A stretch of DNA of 64,000 nt, taken from contig CM041780.1 of the NCBI GenBank assembly GCA_023374045.1, positions 30,746,337 through 30,810,336 on the forward strand, in the 5' to 3' direction. Origin of the DNA: Limonium bicolor (Eukaryota; Streptophyta; Magnoliopsida; Caryophyllales; Plumbaginaceae). A program made the position numbers and the translations under genes. The notes under the pieces are model-generated. The model saw only the letters and a program-made list of their open reading frames with translations. It was not told where the DNA came from and searched no databases. This document shows, piece after piece, positions 46,854 to 61,500 of the stretch (the first letter of the stretch is position 1; every line of letters begins with the position of its first letter).

Positions 46854-46930
46854 GCACTTGCTGTAGCAAGTGCGCAAGGCAGATTGAATTTTAATGCTTT
46901 GGTTAATGTGGCACTTGCAGTGGCAAGTGC
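46854..46930 (-). repeat. Pair of GCACTTGC hairpins
   Basis: 46854-46873 and 46911-46930 each have arms GCACTTGC / GCAAGTGC and a 4-base loop. Their starts are 57 bases apart. A homologous pair with 58-base spacing is at 54891-54968. Confidence 0.85.
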
Positions 46931-47955
46931 ACCATGCAGACTGAGCCACCAGTACGGTGTGTCAGTGCAGTTTATTCCCTAATCGGGTTCCTGTTCTGGT
47001 CAAAAGTTCTTGTTCAAATTGATACAGTCTCACTCCCGCACTCGTTCCCACAAGTTTACCGTGGTAGTAAGTTCTTACTTTCCTCACGAGGTGTTGCATG
47101 ATAGCAACTTAGCGAGTTTTTTGTTGCTACAGTTCTCATGATCTCTCCTTATGCACGTCGGGCCATCTTGAACCTTCAGTGTTGCATGGTTTTAGAGTTA
47201 CTCGCTTCGGGTGAGACTTCTATAAGGTCATCCATTCCGTCCGTTACATATATCATAACTAATCATTACTCGCCGTTTCTACCTCTTTTCTCCCCAAGCA
47301 CACCATCGGTGCTTCCTGGATGTAAGACAGGGTTGCCTCGCTTATAGCAAGCTAGCCTCATTAGTCCTACGGGGAGTTTCTCCTCAAACTCGGTCTATTA
47401 TTTATCTCAGCCTCGTATGGTAGACATTACGTCATTACCAGGACCCCCGGTCCTAAACATTACATCAAAACACAACACAAGTCTTATTTTCTACCTTTAA
47501 CCTAATCCTTTTAGCATCCACATCGGGTCTTTCCGATCAGGAGAGTTATCTCCGTGGTATTTCTCATTTCATTATTTCACTAGATAGCACTCGAGTTACG
47601 GGCTGCGGCGGGTGGGGTACCATTGCAAATTTCCCGGGATGCTCTCCCATCGGTGCGAGCGGTTCATACCATCTTCGCGTTACTTGGGGTTGTTGGACCT
47701 TCACCACCTTCCGCTGCTCCGTGTTCTTCCTTAGTACTGTTACCCTGACCTCTCTCTAACATAGTCAAGAGGACAGGTTAGACCTTTACTTGGTCCAATA
47801 CCGTAGTCTCGGTCATTTATTATTGAAGTGCCTCCACGGCTATGGTGTGCAAGCTTTAAGCATTGCATCAACCCCGCAAGGTCACGTATCCTCACAAAGT
47901 TTCCCGTATTCCCAAAACCTATGCTCACTGTATAAATCCTACTATCTCTTGTCAA

Positions 47956-47981
47956 CAGAGCGTTACTCCGCTCTGATACCA
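47956..47981 (-). promoter_or_regulatory. Primer binding site and hairpin beside the 5.0 kb LTR
   Basis: TGGTATCAGAGC on the minus strand (47970-47981). CAGAGCG / CGCTCTG arms at 47956-47975 with a 6-base loop include part of the primer site. Confidence 0.8.
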
Positions 47982-47985
47982 CTTT

Positions 47986-50900
47986 TGTAACACCCCTACT
48001 CTATTCGGCTCCTAATCATCTTACTTACAATATAATCACAGCGGTAATCTCAACAATTGACTACTGGTGTCACCGTTCTTGCTCACCCATACGAGTAATA
48101 ACGTGCTTCCTGATAAGCTCTTAAATACGAAAACATTTCTCGCAGTGACAACAAGAGATAGATCTAAACTCCCAACACCATATAAAATACATTCACAGTG
48201 AGCTTTCTAAGTATCCAAACCTATACACGTTTCTAGGTTCGTATTAAAATGTAACAGTGCATGTGTAAATAACTGTAATCAAACTACCAGCGCGTCACTC
48301 TCTTTGCCGACACCGGAAGTTGCATACCTGCAAAAATGGTAGTTTGTGGTATGGAATCAGCCCCTGCTGAGTATGTTATTACCTGACTGTCATGCACCCT
48401 CGGACCATTCAGTTATTTGGTCGAGAGCATGCAATTCGTTTCCATGCAAATAGTTCAATGTTGAAACTGTAAAACAACAATATATATTGCAGTAAACTCA
48501 AATAACAACAAGCCCCCGGCTTCACACATCACATCGTAATAAACCACTGAAAGCGTTTACAAACGCTTATATGAGTACAGAGACTCCATTTCAACAAACA
48601 CTTAATAATTCATAATTGAGTTCAGCGACTCACTCGACCAAACACCCAACCACAATCCACACATGAGTACGGTGACTCGACACAACCAGTTCACAACACA
48701 CAATATGAGCACAATGGCTCGTTCAAAAAAATCCACCAACATACCACACATAACCACAAAGCACAACCAATGAACAACAAGGCGAAACAACGAGAATCAT
48801 AAATGAGTATCAACTCTCGTCTTGGCATGCAAGCCCAAATAATGTTCGCCTAATGTACGAGTTAATATAGTCGTTCGTAATTGTTCAGTCATGTCTAAGG
48901 ACAACGTCTCGTTAGAATGACGTGTCACTAAGTTACCCATCTCTTATGGCGGGTCACCCACGGCAGTAGCCACTCCAGCGGTAGAGTCTCCGTCCTACGA
49001 ACAATCTGTAGTTCGTTGGAAGTTTTCCTGATACTTACGGTTACGACACGGTATCCTAGTATCGTTAATGGATTACAGTTCACAGCAAGAGCCACATCCT
49101 TTGATAAACTTATCTATACCATCGCATCGCTTCACTATTTTTTTTTTCTAACACAGCAGACCAAGGTCGTAGTCCAATCCTGAGTATGTCGACTCGGGAT
49201 CCAGTGCTAGATACGAGAGCGGCGTTAAAGAGGCTAGTGCTCCGCATATAAGTCTCAGATATTTTATATATCTTATTATCCTAATGCTACAACGTTTTAC
49301 TTACGTTCCTTATATTACACATATAAGATAGCATCAATGCCGCTAGTTCGTTTTATAATATGTTCATATATACGAACGGTACTGATATCGCACACAATAA
49401 TAATAACAAAGCAGCATTAATACGCAAATCAAGCGTATTAATTCACACAAGCAGACATTCAATCTTGTCACAGATTTTCACACAATGTCTGAACTGAGGA
49501 AATCCTCAGAGACAATCAAGCCACATAAATAACATACCGTTCACCCGGATTGTATTACGGTGGAGTATGAATCAGCAAGGTCATGCTCCGTGTGTCGTCT
49601 CTAGCAGTCTAAACAACACATAATGCTACTGATTAGCATCCCGTATACAGTACAACTCTACTACGGTACCCCGTACCGTCACTAATACCTCCCGGTTAAT
49701 CCCCCGTTATAACTGTCAATGTTTGTCGGGTTTTCGGCTTAACTCGAGATTGGTAACGTTTTATTACATGCGTAGTCTTGCCTTGTATATTAATATACTT
49801 ATTGTTGAACTTTGTTATCGCATGTAACTTAATGTATATTCGTATATCGTATAGTTTGTTTCTTTATTGCATGTATGATTCTTTGTCATGCACTATACAT
49901 CTCACCTTAGTATTTTTTCCTAAGGTTTGTCTCTTTTTTTTTTAAATGTGGTATAATTCATACGCAAACAGTACTTTTGAATCATATAAATCCTTATTAT
50001 CCCATGTAAACTTCTTAACATTAGAATCCCATATCCAATGTTTATAATTCCTTCCTCTTCATCTAATATCTTTTTAATTATGATAATTTATAGTTATTAA
50101 ACCATGTCACCATAACATATATTTATTTATATACATGTATTATGGAACTATTCATAACATGGTAAGTCTTATAATATATATCCATTCTTTTTAATGAATA
50201 CTTCTTATATTATAAATGTTATAACTCTTATAACATTGAAAACCATATTATAAATTTTACCCAAAAATATTAATATTTCCGAACAGCACCTATCTTTCTT
50301 AAGTATTTACAAAATCCACCACACATTTACATAATGTTATATTATAGTTATATAACATGTATTTTGACATTTATGTCATTAAAACAATTATAACCTATGG
50401 TTATATATATTGTTATAAAATACCATGCAGCACTTAAAATTCTCGGTATTAATTAATTCCCACCAACTTCCATAATTTACAAATCAACCCTAAATTATAT
50501 TTCCTTGTTACACTTATAGTATGTACCTTATTCCTTAACATAATTATAACCCATGGTTATATTTCCTCAAATAACCGAACAGACCCCATGGTCTATTTAA
50601 ATTTAATTTTCCACCACTTAACTTCTTATAACCACCAAATAACCCCATTTAATAGCCTATAGTTTCTAATATCAAAAACTATATATTTTACACATATCTT
50701 CATAAAACTTCATATATAATTCCAAAAATTACCAAACTATACCAAAAGGTTATAAATATCATTATTAACCTTATACTTTCTCTAAATCTCGGTTTTACCA
50801 CATATGTTACCCATTTGTAACAATTTTACGAAATATCTTATATTATTATACTCATATAATTCATATAAACTCCAAATTTAACCAATCACTTCTAAAAATT

Positions 50901-53001
50901 CCTAATTACCCAAGGTTTGTTCTAAACTCCATTTAGTACCCCAAGTTTTCGGAATCACAATATCAAACCCCAAGACTATAAATCTTTTACAATTTAATAA
51001 CTATCTTATTATAAGTAGTATTTTAATTCCTTAAATTCTCCAAACTGTGGTCAAAGCTCCTATATAGTCAACTTGACTTCTAATACCAAATTGGACCCAA
51101 ACCTTTCGGTAATTACAAAGCTATACCCATACTTTTCTATTTTTAAAATTTTGACCCAAAACTTTATAAACATGTTATAATTTTTATTAAATTCATTTAA
51201 AAACCCTAATTTCTTCTATATTAAGCTCTCGGCCTAATATTTAGTTAATTACCGTTTGACCCCAACTTTAATTATAAGCATAAATAACCAAATAAGCTTA
51301 TAAACTTAAATTAAAATGGCCTAATGACATGACCTTATTACAACCTTGAACTTGCAATAAATTACACAATAAATGTCTCAAATATAATATAACTCACACC
51401 TCACTTTAGATTATATATTTTTCCACATAATGTCCTTTTTGACCATTATGTTAATTAAATCTCTTAAATGACTAGCTTAATTTATCTTAGTCATTTTTTT
51501 ACCATTTCTAGGTTTAATTATAACCCATGTTAATTACTCCACTCTCGGCATATATATATATGCTAAGAATTTAAAAAATCATGAGTTTAAGTGTTTTACC
51601 TTGATTATTCCTTGTATGAGCTCGGTCACTTGTAGGAAAATTCACACATGATTTAGACATGTTAATACACCAAAACAAGATATGGTTATACTCCAAGCTT
51701 GAGCTTAACCATAAGGAATAATTATGTAAGATTTAAGGCAAAATCACCTTAAAATGTAAGGGAACTTCAAGAGGATTTCGGCCTGATTTTAAACACACCA
51801 CAAGGTGTTAGATCCACTATATAGACATAAGGAATAGCTAGACAATAACAAGCTGCCTTGGTATTAGGTTTTACCTTGGAAAAATGCCTTAAAAGAGGGT
51901 ATTTCCTTTGGATCTCGGCCACCCTTGCTCCAAATGGCTAACCAACTGATTGAACATGTAAATATGAAGATTATGAGTGTATAAACTCACAAAAAATCAG
52001 AGGAAGAAAATCGCTTGAAGACTAGAGAGGCTTAAGGTATGTTTTTACCTTAAAATGCAAATTGAGCAACCTTGGCCCATAGAATTTCTTCAGCCAAGTT
52101 TGGATGTTGTTCTAACCTTATAACACTGAGATGAGCCATAGGAATTGATGAGCCACGAAATCTAAGTCTAGGTAGTGAAGAAATGAAGAAAAAGGGCTAA
52201 AAATGACATTAAAAGCTTACCTTAAAAGCTTAAGAGTTTGAATTGCCTTCCCTCCTAACTCAACAGCCAGGCGTGAGAGAGTTTGGAAGGGGTGCTGGAT
52301 CGGCTGGAAGGGGCAAGAAGCAAGGGAATGATTGGAATGGTTTATTTGATTTGAAAAAAGTAAGAAAAGTTACTTTTTACTATTCTAAATTGGTATTAGG
52401 TATCAATTTGTCTAACATGATTGTGAGCTGTCTCCTCCCTTCCTTGCCTGCCGATTTCCATGGGGTCAAATGGGTCATTAATTGCTCATTGACCATACTT
52501 GGTCAATTTGACTCAAACGGGCCCCACTTTTGGGTTTTATTAATATTTTAATATTAAATTTGTAAAAATCTGTAAATTTCTGAATTAAATTCCTAATATG
52601 ATATAATATGATAAAATATCATATTTAAGGGTAATTATAATCTTTAAGCAAGCCCATTAAAAATCAATTTAGAAGACAATCTCACAAAAACGTGCTTTAA
52701 GGTGTTTTAGTGCACATTTTTGTGTCACGGGGTGTTCCTCCTGCTTAGCTTCTCATTCTCTTTGAGAATGGTTTTTTTGTGTTACTTACTTCATTATAAT
52801 ACTTAGGAATCCACTTTGGATCATTTGAGGTCATACAATCTTCATGGTGTCTTAAAGCACATTTTTGGCTTTACCGATCTAAGGCGTGTTTTTGCCTTGT
52901 TGAGATTCTTTAGATTGTTCCCCAATGATGTTTAGATGTTTATTAATCATCTTAGATCATTAATAATCATTTAATTATATTTAAAGGTTAGGGGTATTTC
53001 A
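47986..53001 (-). repeat. Very long LTR (5.0 kb), minus orientation
   Basis: Plus strand TGTAACACCCC to GGGGTATTTCA, with a primer site on its left, so it is a 5' LTR. The middle (49700-51600) is extremely AT-rich with many TATAAT runs. A palindrome TTAAGGTA...TACCTTAA lies at 52032-52053. The first 150 bases share blocks with the LTR at 56008, but overall the two are different families. The flank TTAGG follows at 53002. No coding sequence is recognised. Confidence 0.75.
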
Positions 53002-54890
53002 TTAGGTTAGGTTTGTCTATTAGGACTAAACATTTATCACTATTAGTGAATAGCATTACATGCTGGTATATACTTCTGGTATTCAGCTAGTAAGTAATGT
53101 CTTTGTTGTTACTTATTGTTTAGTGCTAGTTACTTGTAACTGCAGTTATTTATATTTCAGGTCCGCGGTATGGCGCTTGTTAGTAGATCATGATTGTTAT
53201 TCCCATTGCTTACGGTATGTACTGTAGCTCCATTGCTTCATCATATTAACTTAGACATTGTTATGTTAGTAATATACCTGAAAGTTAATTGGAGTCGGTG
53301 TTCCCGGTCTTCTGAGCTTATGCCCCTTATTTGTACATTCGATGCTTGCTTATTTACGCTATTTAGCGTTTGGTTTGTGTGTTCTGTGATATCGATTTAG
53401 GTGGTTGTCATTGGTTCAATTTACACATTCTTTCATCACTGACAGTCGTCACAGTAGTAAACGACATGTCTTTAACATATATTGATACTTATCATTTTCT
53501 TTACATGGCGGGACGCCCATGGCGGTAGCCCTTCTTCTACTTAGAACTTGTTTGATAATCAGTATGATTCTGAGAATACATATAAACTTAATCTTGATGT
53601 TGATTAGTTGTAATTGTACATAACAGTATATGGCACTCCTTGGTGATGGTAGTGCTCAGAGGTGGTAATTATTCATGTTTTAGTGTTGATTCGCGTTCAT
53701 TGTTGCGAAGGTATTGGTAATGGCCGTATTACGGTAGAATTGTTCTTTTCACTCTTGGTCCATCAATGGACTGATACGCTTTACTAATTCTCTTGTGTTC
53801 ATCATGTATTGGCGTATGCATGAATATAGTTAGTAAACTATAAGTTACATTTATTATAAAGTTAAAATGTTATAACATATGATATGTATAACATCTTATT
53901 AAGTATTGGCAATATTGTAATAATGGAAAAATATGAGGAGTTGATGGAAATAAGAATTTTGATGTATATGCCTTTCGGCAATAATATAGTTTTCATTAAA
54001 GGTATGGGTTATAATATTTAATGAGGAAATGGAGTTTATAAGCTAAGGTTAGTATAAAATATACCTTAGGAATTATAAATATATGTCCTGAAATGTTACA
54101 AACATTAAGATAAGGTTCTTAATATAAGTTGCATAATATGATGCATCAAATCGAATAATCATCTTACGTTAAGATGATGATGAAAATGTGACATAAGATA
54201 TAAGAGAATAAATCATGAGATATAAATGTAAGTGAATAAATTAGATATTGCGCATACGATATAGTTGGAAACTGTATGACAGCGATCGTTATACGATCGT
54301 ATTCTCTTCATAGTTTTATTTGTATGATTTAATATATACAGCGTAACTGTTAATCGCAAGTTTCCTTTGCTAGTTGTTTGTAACTAGGATACTGCAGTTT
54401 TGTTTATCCTTACTATAATTAATTTTGGCAACTTGTGAAGAGTTTCAGGAGTCATACGACTCTAATGTGATCAGCACCAGTGTTGCACTAACCTTTCACC
54501 CCAATTTGTGGTTGGCTTCCTCTGAACCCCGGGAATCAGGTTTCACCTTCCACTTCCAATCAGCCATTGAATGCTTTGATAATTAAATTATGTTATCTTG
54601 GCTCTTAGCCTAGTCATTGCATTCGTTCTCGTTTAGTAGTTATAATTTGTTATGGATGGCTGGTGTGCCCCTTTTAATTGCGTTACTTCGGACTCGTCGG
54701 TCCCTTCAGAGTTGTAGGCCTCGTATCTTAGTGGTTTATTGTAACAATTGTAGTTATGTAGTTTATTACTAGAGGTGTACAATTGTTTGGTGATTATTGG
54801 TAGCCATGGTGTCGTACCATAGGTCTACGCAGTTTACAGTATTCGTTTGTACGATAATAGCTGTGGTAACTGTAGTAGTAATTATTTGCA

Positions 54891-54968
54891 GCACTTGCAG
54901 TAGCAAGTGCGGGGGTAGACGAAATTACTGGTACATTTTTTTAAATCGGCGCTTGTAGTGGCAAGCGC
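54891..54968 (-). repeat. Pair of GCACTTGC-type hairpins with compensatory change
   Basis: 54891-54910 has arms GCACTTGC / GCAAGTGC. 54949-54968 reads GCGCTTGT / GCAAGCGC, where an A-T pair has become G-C, keeping the stem. Homologous to 46854-46930. Confidence 0.85.
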
Positions 54969-55977
54969 ACCATGCAAGTAGAGCTGTCGGTTTCCAACTT
55001 GTTGTCTCACTGCTGCATGGGTTGTTTAAGTACTGTTAGAGTGATTGTTCATGAATAAGATGGTATTTGGATTTAGGAAATTTCCTGACCACATTGTAAT
55101 TAGAATAATCAAGTCCTCCCTCACATTATATTTATAATAGCGTAATCGTTTACACTTTGTCTCCCTACAGGTACCGCCATGACAGGGTCCTAGTGTCACT
55201 GTTATGTGCACACAAGTTTAGGATTGAAGTTTGAGCATAACAGGACGGTCTCACAAAGTTCCTCCACGTTCTCAAGATAACTTCTTTTTACAGTTTGGTG
55301 GTTAAAGGTCCCATTACGGGCGTCGGTCTCGCGGAGTTCATGGTGCTCCCGGTCCGCTGCCCTGATGTTCTTGGGTGACCCTTTCCACGATGTTATAGTA
55401 GTAGTGGCGCTCGCCTCTGGCGGTGCCTATTGATACGCCACTTGGTCGTCAATGGAGGTATGACATTGAGGTTGTATAAATGTTACAGGAGCAGGAATTA
55501 TTCATTCGCTGCGAGAGTGTTAGATAGTCCGTTGGGCTTGGTAGCCCTTCTCCCTATATTCGGGATTATATTTCTTAGTTGAATTAAACTCAATGGGTTG
55601 TGGCGGGAGGGGTACTGTCGGCGGTAGTTCGTATTGAACTTCCACATGAAAGTGGATTGTCGCCAATGTACTCATGACGTTTGTGTCTCCTCCTGGCTGA
55701 GCTCTCAGCTGGACCTTAACAGGGGTAATATTCCCGGGCCTTATGCCCTTGGCCAGCTTCCTGGCTCACACCACCACTAGATGTCGGTATTACCGTTTGT
55801 TTTCTTAATAAAGCACCATAATACAATCAACTCATTTGTGTGCCCCAAGGTTAACACTTGCAGGCCAAAGGCTCTGCCAACACATAATTTCATTAAGACA
55901 CAGACGTTTCGTACCTCACAAACGTTTCCCAAGTTTCCCAAATCCTAAGCTCACTGTCTTAACCTAGTATCTACGTT

Positions 55978-56004
55978 ATCAAGCGGTACTCCGCTCTGAT
56001 ACCA
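55978..56004 (-). promoter_or_regulatory. Primer binding site and hairpin beside the 6.4 kb LTR
   Basis: TGGTATCAGAGC on the minus strand (55993-56004). The hairpin at 55978-56000 has CCGCT-type arms, a 4-base loop and one bulge. Confidence 0.8.
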
Positions 56005-59000
56005 CTTTGTAACACCCCTCTCAAATAAACACGTAATAGTCACTCACGTCAACAGAAAAATAAGGCGTCTTACAGCGGAAGAATAACAACATCATTAAAA
56101 CTCACTCGGGTGTCACCTGCCATTACCCCCATGCGAGTAACGGAGCAGAACTAAATCCAACACTAAACAACAACACTACTAACCGCTGTGACAACGAGAT
56201 ATACTATACATCATACTAAGTCCGCATCCTATACATCATTCTATCCAAGGTAACTTTACGACAAGTGAGCATCTACTCAAGTCCCAATGAATACAACCTT
56301 ACCATTCCACACTCGTACTGACGGTGTTATACAAATAAATTTTGTGTACAGTAATTTAATTCACCCTGACTACCCTGTACCCGCACTTCGGCTTCACGTT
56401 GATCAGCAACCTGCACAATAAGTGTAGTCTCAGCGATAGACGCTGAGTATGCCGGATCTGACCCTATTGGTCACTTGTCATTTTTAACCGTCTTGATATT
56501 AGATTGATTTCATGCTTTACCATTTTACAGATATAATAGATACTGTAACAGCATGCATGATTATATAATCATTCATCCAATCCAATCAGTCATTTATGAA
56601 TATACACAGTATTATCATACATCATACAATACAATAGCATGAGAACTCATTCATCGTATGTTAACATCATCACGTAATACATCACTCGGCCCTCCGGGCC
56701 TTCACATATAATTTGTTTTAGTTAGCACAGTCGGGCGTCAGTTAGGACAACCCAAATATACTCACTTGGACAGTAGTCCCACGTACACACAAAGGTGCTC
56801 ACTGCCCTGATCATCCGAAGACTCTGGGACTTATTCACTTTGCCTTTGTAAAGGCGTCCATTTAGGTGGCCAAGGGCCTGGTGCCAACGGTAGCACACTC
56901 CGCCTGACGATCTATCTAGGCTCGATCAGGATTAACTAGGGAAAACCCGATACGGGATAACCCAAGAGATCTCTACGCGCGACCAGCAGCCAGTGACTGT
57001 CTGGATTAAGGTACATCATCACATTCATTCACACTCCACTGTTAGCTTTGTTAGTTAGATAGTCAGTTACAGTTTTAGTTATGGAGTACATCACTTATTT
57101 GTTGGCTGCCCTATGGGTCTTACGCATTCCTAGAATTATTCTAGGTAACATTCATGTTCGTCAAAGCTCTAGAGACCGACAATGTCGTGTCCCATTCCTA
57201 AGTATTTTACTTAGGTTATAACTACATACTTGTAATACTTAGCGTTTAGGTCAAGCAACAGTGGTCACAATCACACATTTCGCATATGTAGTTTTGTATA
57301 AGTCGATCTATAGTCGACGTAGTATTAGTCCCGTAGGACGTTCGTGCATAATAAATAATGCAATGAACATAACTATACATCACATACATACATTCACACA
57401 AGTTATTTATCAAACAAATCCGAGCCCGAGGAATTCCTCAGGACAACCCGGATCAAATCCCTTTACATACCGTACACCGTGGACTAAGGATGCGCAATGT
57501 GGACTTCTAAGCTTCTCGAGCGCGCACGTCCGACAGGCGGTCTAACAATACGAAGAATACTAAATGTCAATCCACATGACAATACGATTCGGTATTCCCG
57601 AATAACGCCAGTAACCCCGGTTTTACAACCCCGGACTTTCAACTGTTAATAGTTACGGTATCATTATCCTTAAAACTCTTTACTCGTAGTATGTTTTAAT
57701 ATACGGTTTACGAGGACGTCGGTTTTTATTCGAATGTCGTGACTAACGTTTTAAACGTAGGAATTATTTTTCCTATCCCATAGTATTATATAAACGTTAC
57801 GCCTGATACAAAACTTGTTCGTTCTCGTATCATTACTTCAACTGTTACATCGCATGCAGGGTTATTGTTATAACCTTTAGTTGCATGTATGGTTACATTT
57901 TATAACCTATGGTTGTTTGCATTCCATGCAATGTTAGTTTATATTACATAGCATATTACTATTCTTTAAAATATCTTATATTACACAATTCCCAATTATG
58001 TGACAAATTGTATTTGTTTAAAAACCTTATGACTTGTAGTATATAATTATACTAACAAGTCAATGTTCATTATTTATTATTATATGGTTTGTAATCCATA
58101 ATATATATGTGCATGTTATTTGCGCCGGTTTGCATATTTGTATATATGTATATTGATTTCTTAATGTAACATTAAGCCTTATATTAGGCGCATGTTCATT
58201 CCTCATCCAAAGGTTTATTTAACCTTCTAAAAATCATATATTAACCATAGTATTTTATGTCATTGTATACTATAGTTTTATATCTCCATTTTGATATATA
58301 TAATGTATATATGTATGCGCCAGCATGCTAGTTTTTATAACTACGCTTTTGACCACATAACATTATTTAGTGTTACACTTATATCCTGATATCACATTGT
58401 ATGATATTTATACGTCATTAGCTTATAACAAATAGTTTTAGTACTTATATTATATATCGAAAATGACATATACTTACAATACACTATTACTTCTTTATTT
58501 ACATAATCCTCATTTATTACAATATAGTCACACACTTATACCATGTTATAAATACCTTGTTTTATATCATCAAAACATTGTAACAGGATATAACCTATAG
58601 TTTTGTAATATTTCCCCTTAATTGCCGAATAGGCATATATTTAATATTTCATCTCCTTTCAAACCCCACACTTTATTATTATTATGATTTCACCACAATT
58701 TTTATAACATACTTAACTCACCATATATTATAGTATTTGAATTATATAGTATGTATACTATAGTTTCAATAATTCCGAAGAATACAACAAACCCCTTAGG
58801 TTCTGTTTTTTTTTGTTTCAACCCTTAACTTCCCATATTTATATCTTTACCACAAATCTTATAATATTTTTTTACATATCATATGTTATATCATTCCAAA
58901 CATTATATTATTTATAACATATAGTTTTTAAATGTTATTTCCTTAATATTACCGACAGCCCATAGCTGTGGTATATTTCTTTTCTTATTTACATTTTTAT

Positions 59001-60519
59001 CCAAATTTATATTATATACTTTCATATGTCACAAAAATCATATATTATACTCTTTTATCAATATACCCATTTATATAACTCCAAAATTCCCAAATTTCAT
59101 ACTTAGGATATAGATCACATATTAACTAAACTACACCTCTATTTTTCGGTATTTACATTTTATACCCCATAAGTTTTATAAATTCAACATTCCACTTATA
59201 ATGTTAGCATAAGTTCATAAATTAATTATTTATGACATTATATTTGGTCAAGGCTTTTATTTTGGTCAAGGTTGACCCAATATACACTAGTTTGACCACA
59301 GGTTTATGTATTTGCGGTTTTGACCACACTTTCTCAAAAATTGTCATTTGACCCCCATATTTTAAAAAAACTCAATAAAATCATAGAACAACCCTTCTAA
59401 CAAATAGTTTTCGACTTTATTTATATTCAGTCTCTAAAATTTATTTAAATTGCGATTCAACCCCAACTATTTCGGTAATATATATATTTTGTTCTAAATT
59501 CATTTTAATTCCATTTTTGACTTAACATAGCAATAAATTAAATGGCCTAAAATGCTTGGCCTTATTTCATTAATTTTCATTGGATAAAATTACACATAAA
59601 TGTTATAAAAACTATATTGTTTACGGTAAAATATATAGTTTTTCTTTAATGCTTCCTAAAATCATTTAATTATTTCATATGACATTATGTCATCTAAACT
59701 TGTATTATCAACTAAAAATGTTATAACACATTATAATACATAGTTTAGTCATTTAAGACCATGTTTGGTCTCGGTTCACATCACTCATATCCTAATATTT
59801 TTGTAAATCATGTTTTGACCCATAATAAACTTTCTTGATCTTATAGGTCTTTAGCACACCAACTAATCAACCCAAAAATGTTATTAAACATTTTAATACA
59901 TAGTTAAATTATTTAATTTCCATAACACCCCACGGCTGATATATTTTCATGTAGTAAAATTTCATAAAACATGTCATAACATAAGGTGAGTATTTTCTCA
60001 CCTAGTTTATGTTTTCTTTTATCAAGCTTCCAAGCACTCCAAGCAGCACTTTCATCCTTCGGCCTAATTTTAAAACAAGGTTTGATAAGTGTTTGAGGCA
60101 CTATTACATAAGCTCAATATAGACATAATTAGGAGCAAAAAACCCACTTGTATAACTATATTTGGGTCTGTTCCTTTACGGTTTTGTGCAGGAGGTTCTC
60201 AATGTTTTTCCTTTCTCCAACAGCATCTTATGTCAAGAAAAGCACACGGTCAGCCAAACATAACAAGGTGATTACCGGTTGATATAAGCTAGGAGAACAC
60301 AAGGTATTTACCTTGGTTTGAACCTGTTTTGAAGTGGCTAAACACGCCTGTTTTCAGTGGGCAAACAAGGTGTTAAGCTAGCGTTTATATTTGTACAAGT
60401 ACTCGGTAATAAGGAGGGGGAAACAGAGAGGTTTTCCTTACCGAAGGCTTGTCAGATCAAGGGAGTTCGTATGGGTTTGCAACTGCATGATCTGCGACAC
60501 CTCCTCTCTGATTTTTTTT

Positions 60520-61500
60520 TCTACGTGAGGAACAGAAGAAGAAGCTCAAAGCTAGCTTGGAACATCACCGAAAAACCAGAGAAGGAGCAGGTATTTCTTA
60601 CCGTAGCTGGGTTCTGTTTCTCCAATATGTTGGGTAGCCTCCTTTGGTTTACGTGGAGAAAACAGAAGGGAAAGTCTCGGTACAGACCGCGCATGCTACT
60701 AGTAAGATGAGGAACAAGGGAGTAGATAAAGCTCACCGAACATGGCCAAACAAGAGTGTTGCTTGGACTCGCCTTTGCTTGAACCGATGCGCTACCCGCT
60801 GCCTTTGTTCGTGAAGAAAACAAACAGAGTTTATGAAAGTTGGAAGCATGGCAAATACCACCGGAACTAGAGAGGAAGAGATGTGCATCTGTTGTCAAAA
60901 GATTACTCACCTACGACAAGTAGCAGTAGTCACGGATGGTGAACGTTTGTTCACTGATCTAGGAACAACAGGAAGAAGCAGGGCACTTCCACCGGTTGTT
61001 ACGTGAGCCTGGGCTTTTATTCCTGGTCTTTGGGTGTGAAAACAATCAAGAAGAAGGAGTTTAGTAGAGCTGAGTGTTATTCTCTGTTTCTGTATGTGGA
61101 AGGAACAGGAAGAAGAAACTGAAGTCTATCTCGTTTTTTTGAAACGGCAGGGAGCAACTGGGGACTGCTCCCGGTTGTTACGTGAGGGAAAACAGAAGCT
61201 TACCGAGTTGGTATATTGCGGGTATAACCCGGTGGAAAGACGGTGACATTATCCTCACTAAAACTGATCGAGAATGGAGGTTTCAACTTGGATCTTTTCT
61301 TCACTAATGATGGGGAACTCCATCGGGTTGTTATACGTGGAGAGAACAAGCTTGCGCTGGGTTCCTCTTCTCTGTTTTCTGTACGAGAGAGGAGCAGGAA
61401 GGAAGGAACTCAAGAACTGGGTTACTTCTGTTGGAAGAGGTAGAGGCAAAGGAGGAGCCTCGGTTCTGGAGTAGCAGCAAAGGAAAGTCGAGGTATACAC
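60520..61500. repeat. Degenerate interspersed repeat in the giant LTR
   Basis: Variants of GGTTGTTACGTGAGGGAA followed by an ACAGAAGAAGAA-like purine run recur near 60521, 60650, 60995, 61177 and 61330. Spacing is irregular (about 100-350 bases). The ORFs here come from the purine-rich repeat. Confidence 0.45.

Larger units (their letters stand above)
44327..47985 (-). mobile_element. Non-coding internal domain of a non-autonomous LTR element
   Basis: On the minus strand this follows the 5' LTR at 47986-53001 and its primer site. About 3.7 kb is present with no frame longer than about 85 residues and no gag or pol motif. The first 600 bases share short blocks with 55300-56007. Two hairpins lie at 46854 and 46911. 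The layout is that of a large retrotransposon derivative (LARD) that would depend on proteins from an autonomous partner. Its left end is replaced by the lone LTR. Confidence 0.6.
53002..56007 (-). mobile_element. Non-coding internal domain of a second non-autonomous element
   Basis: Follows the 5' LTR at 56008-62432 on the minus strand. It is 3.0 kb up to the point where the 5.0 kb LTR is inserted. It has no recognisable ORF. Its colinear hairpin pair lies about 1.1 kb from the primer site, as in the neighbour. The other half of this internal domain and its 3' LTR are not in the window. Confidence 0.6.

Noticed and set aside
44327..47985. Hidden gag or pol remnants in the non-coding interior
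   Set aside because: I looked for zinc knuckle, DSGA, DD and integrase motifs in the frames on both strands and saw none; a profile search could still find strongly decayed traces.
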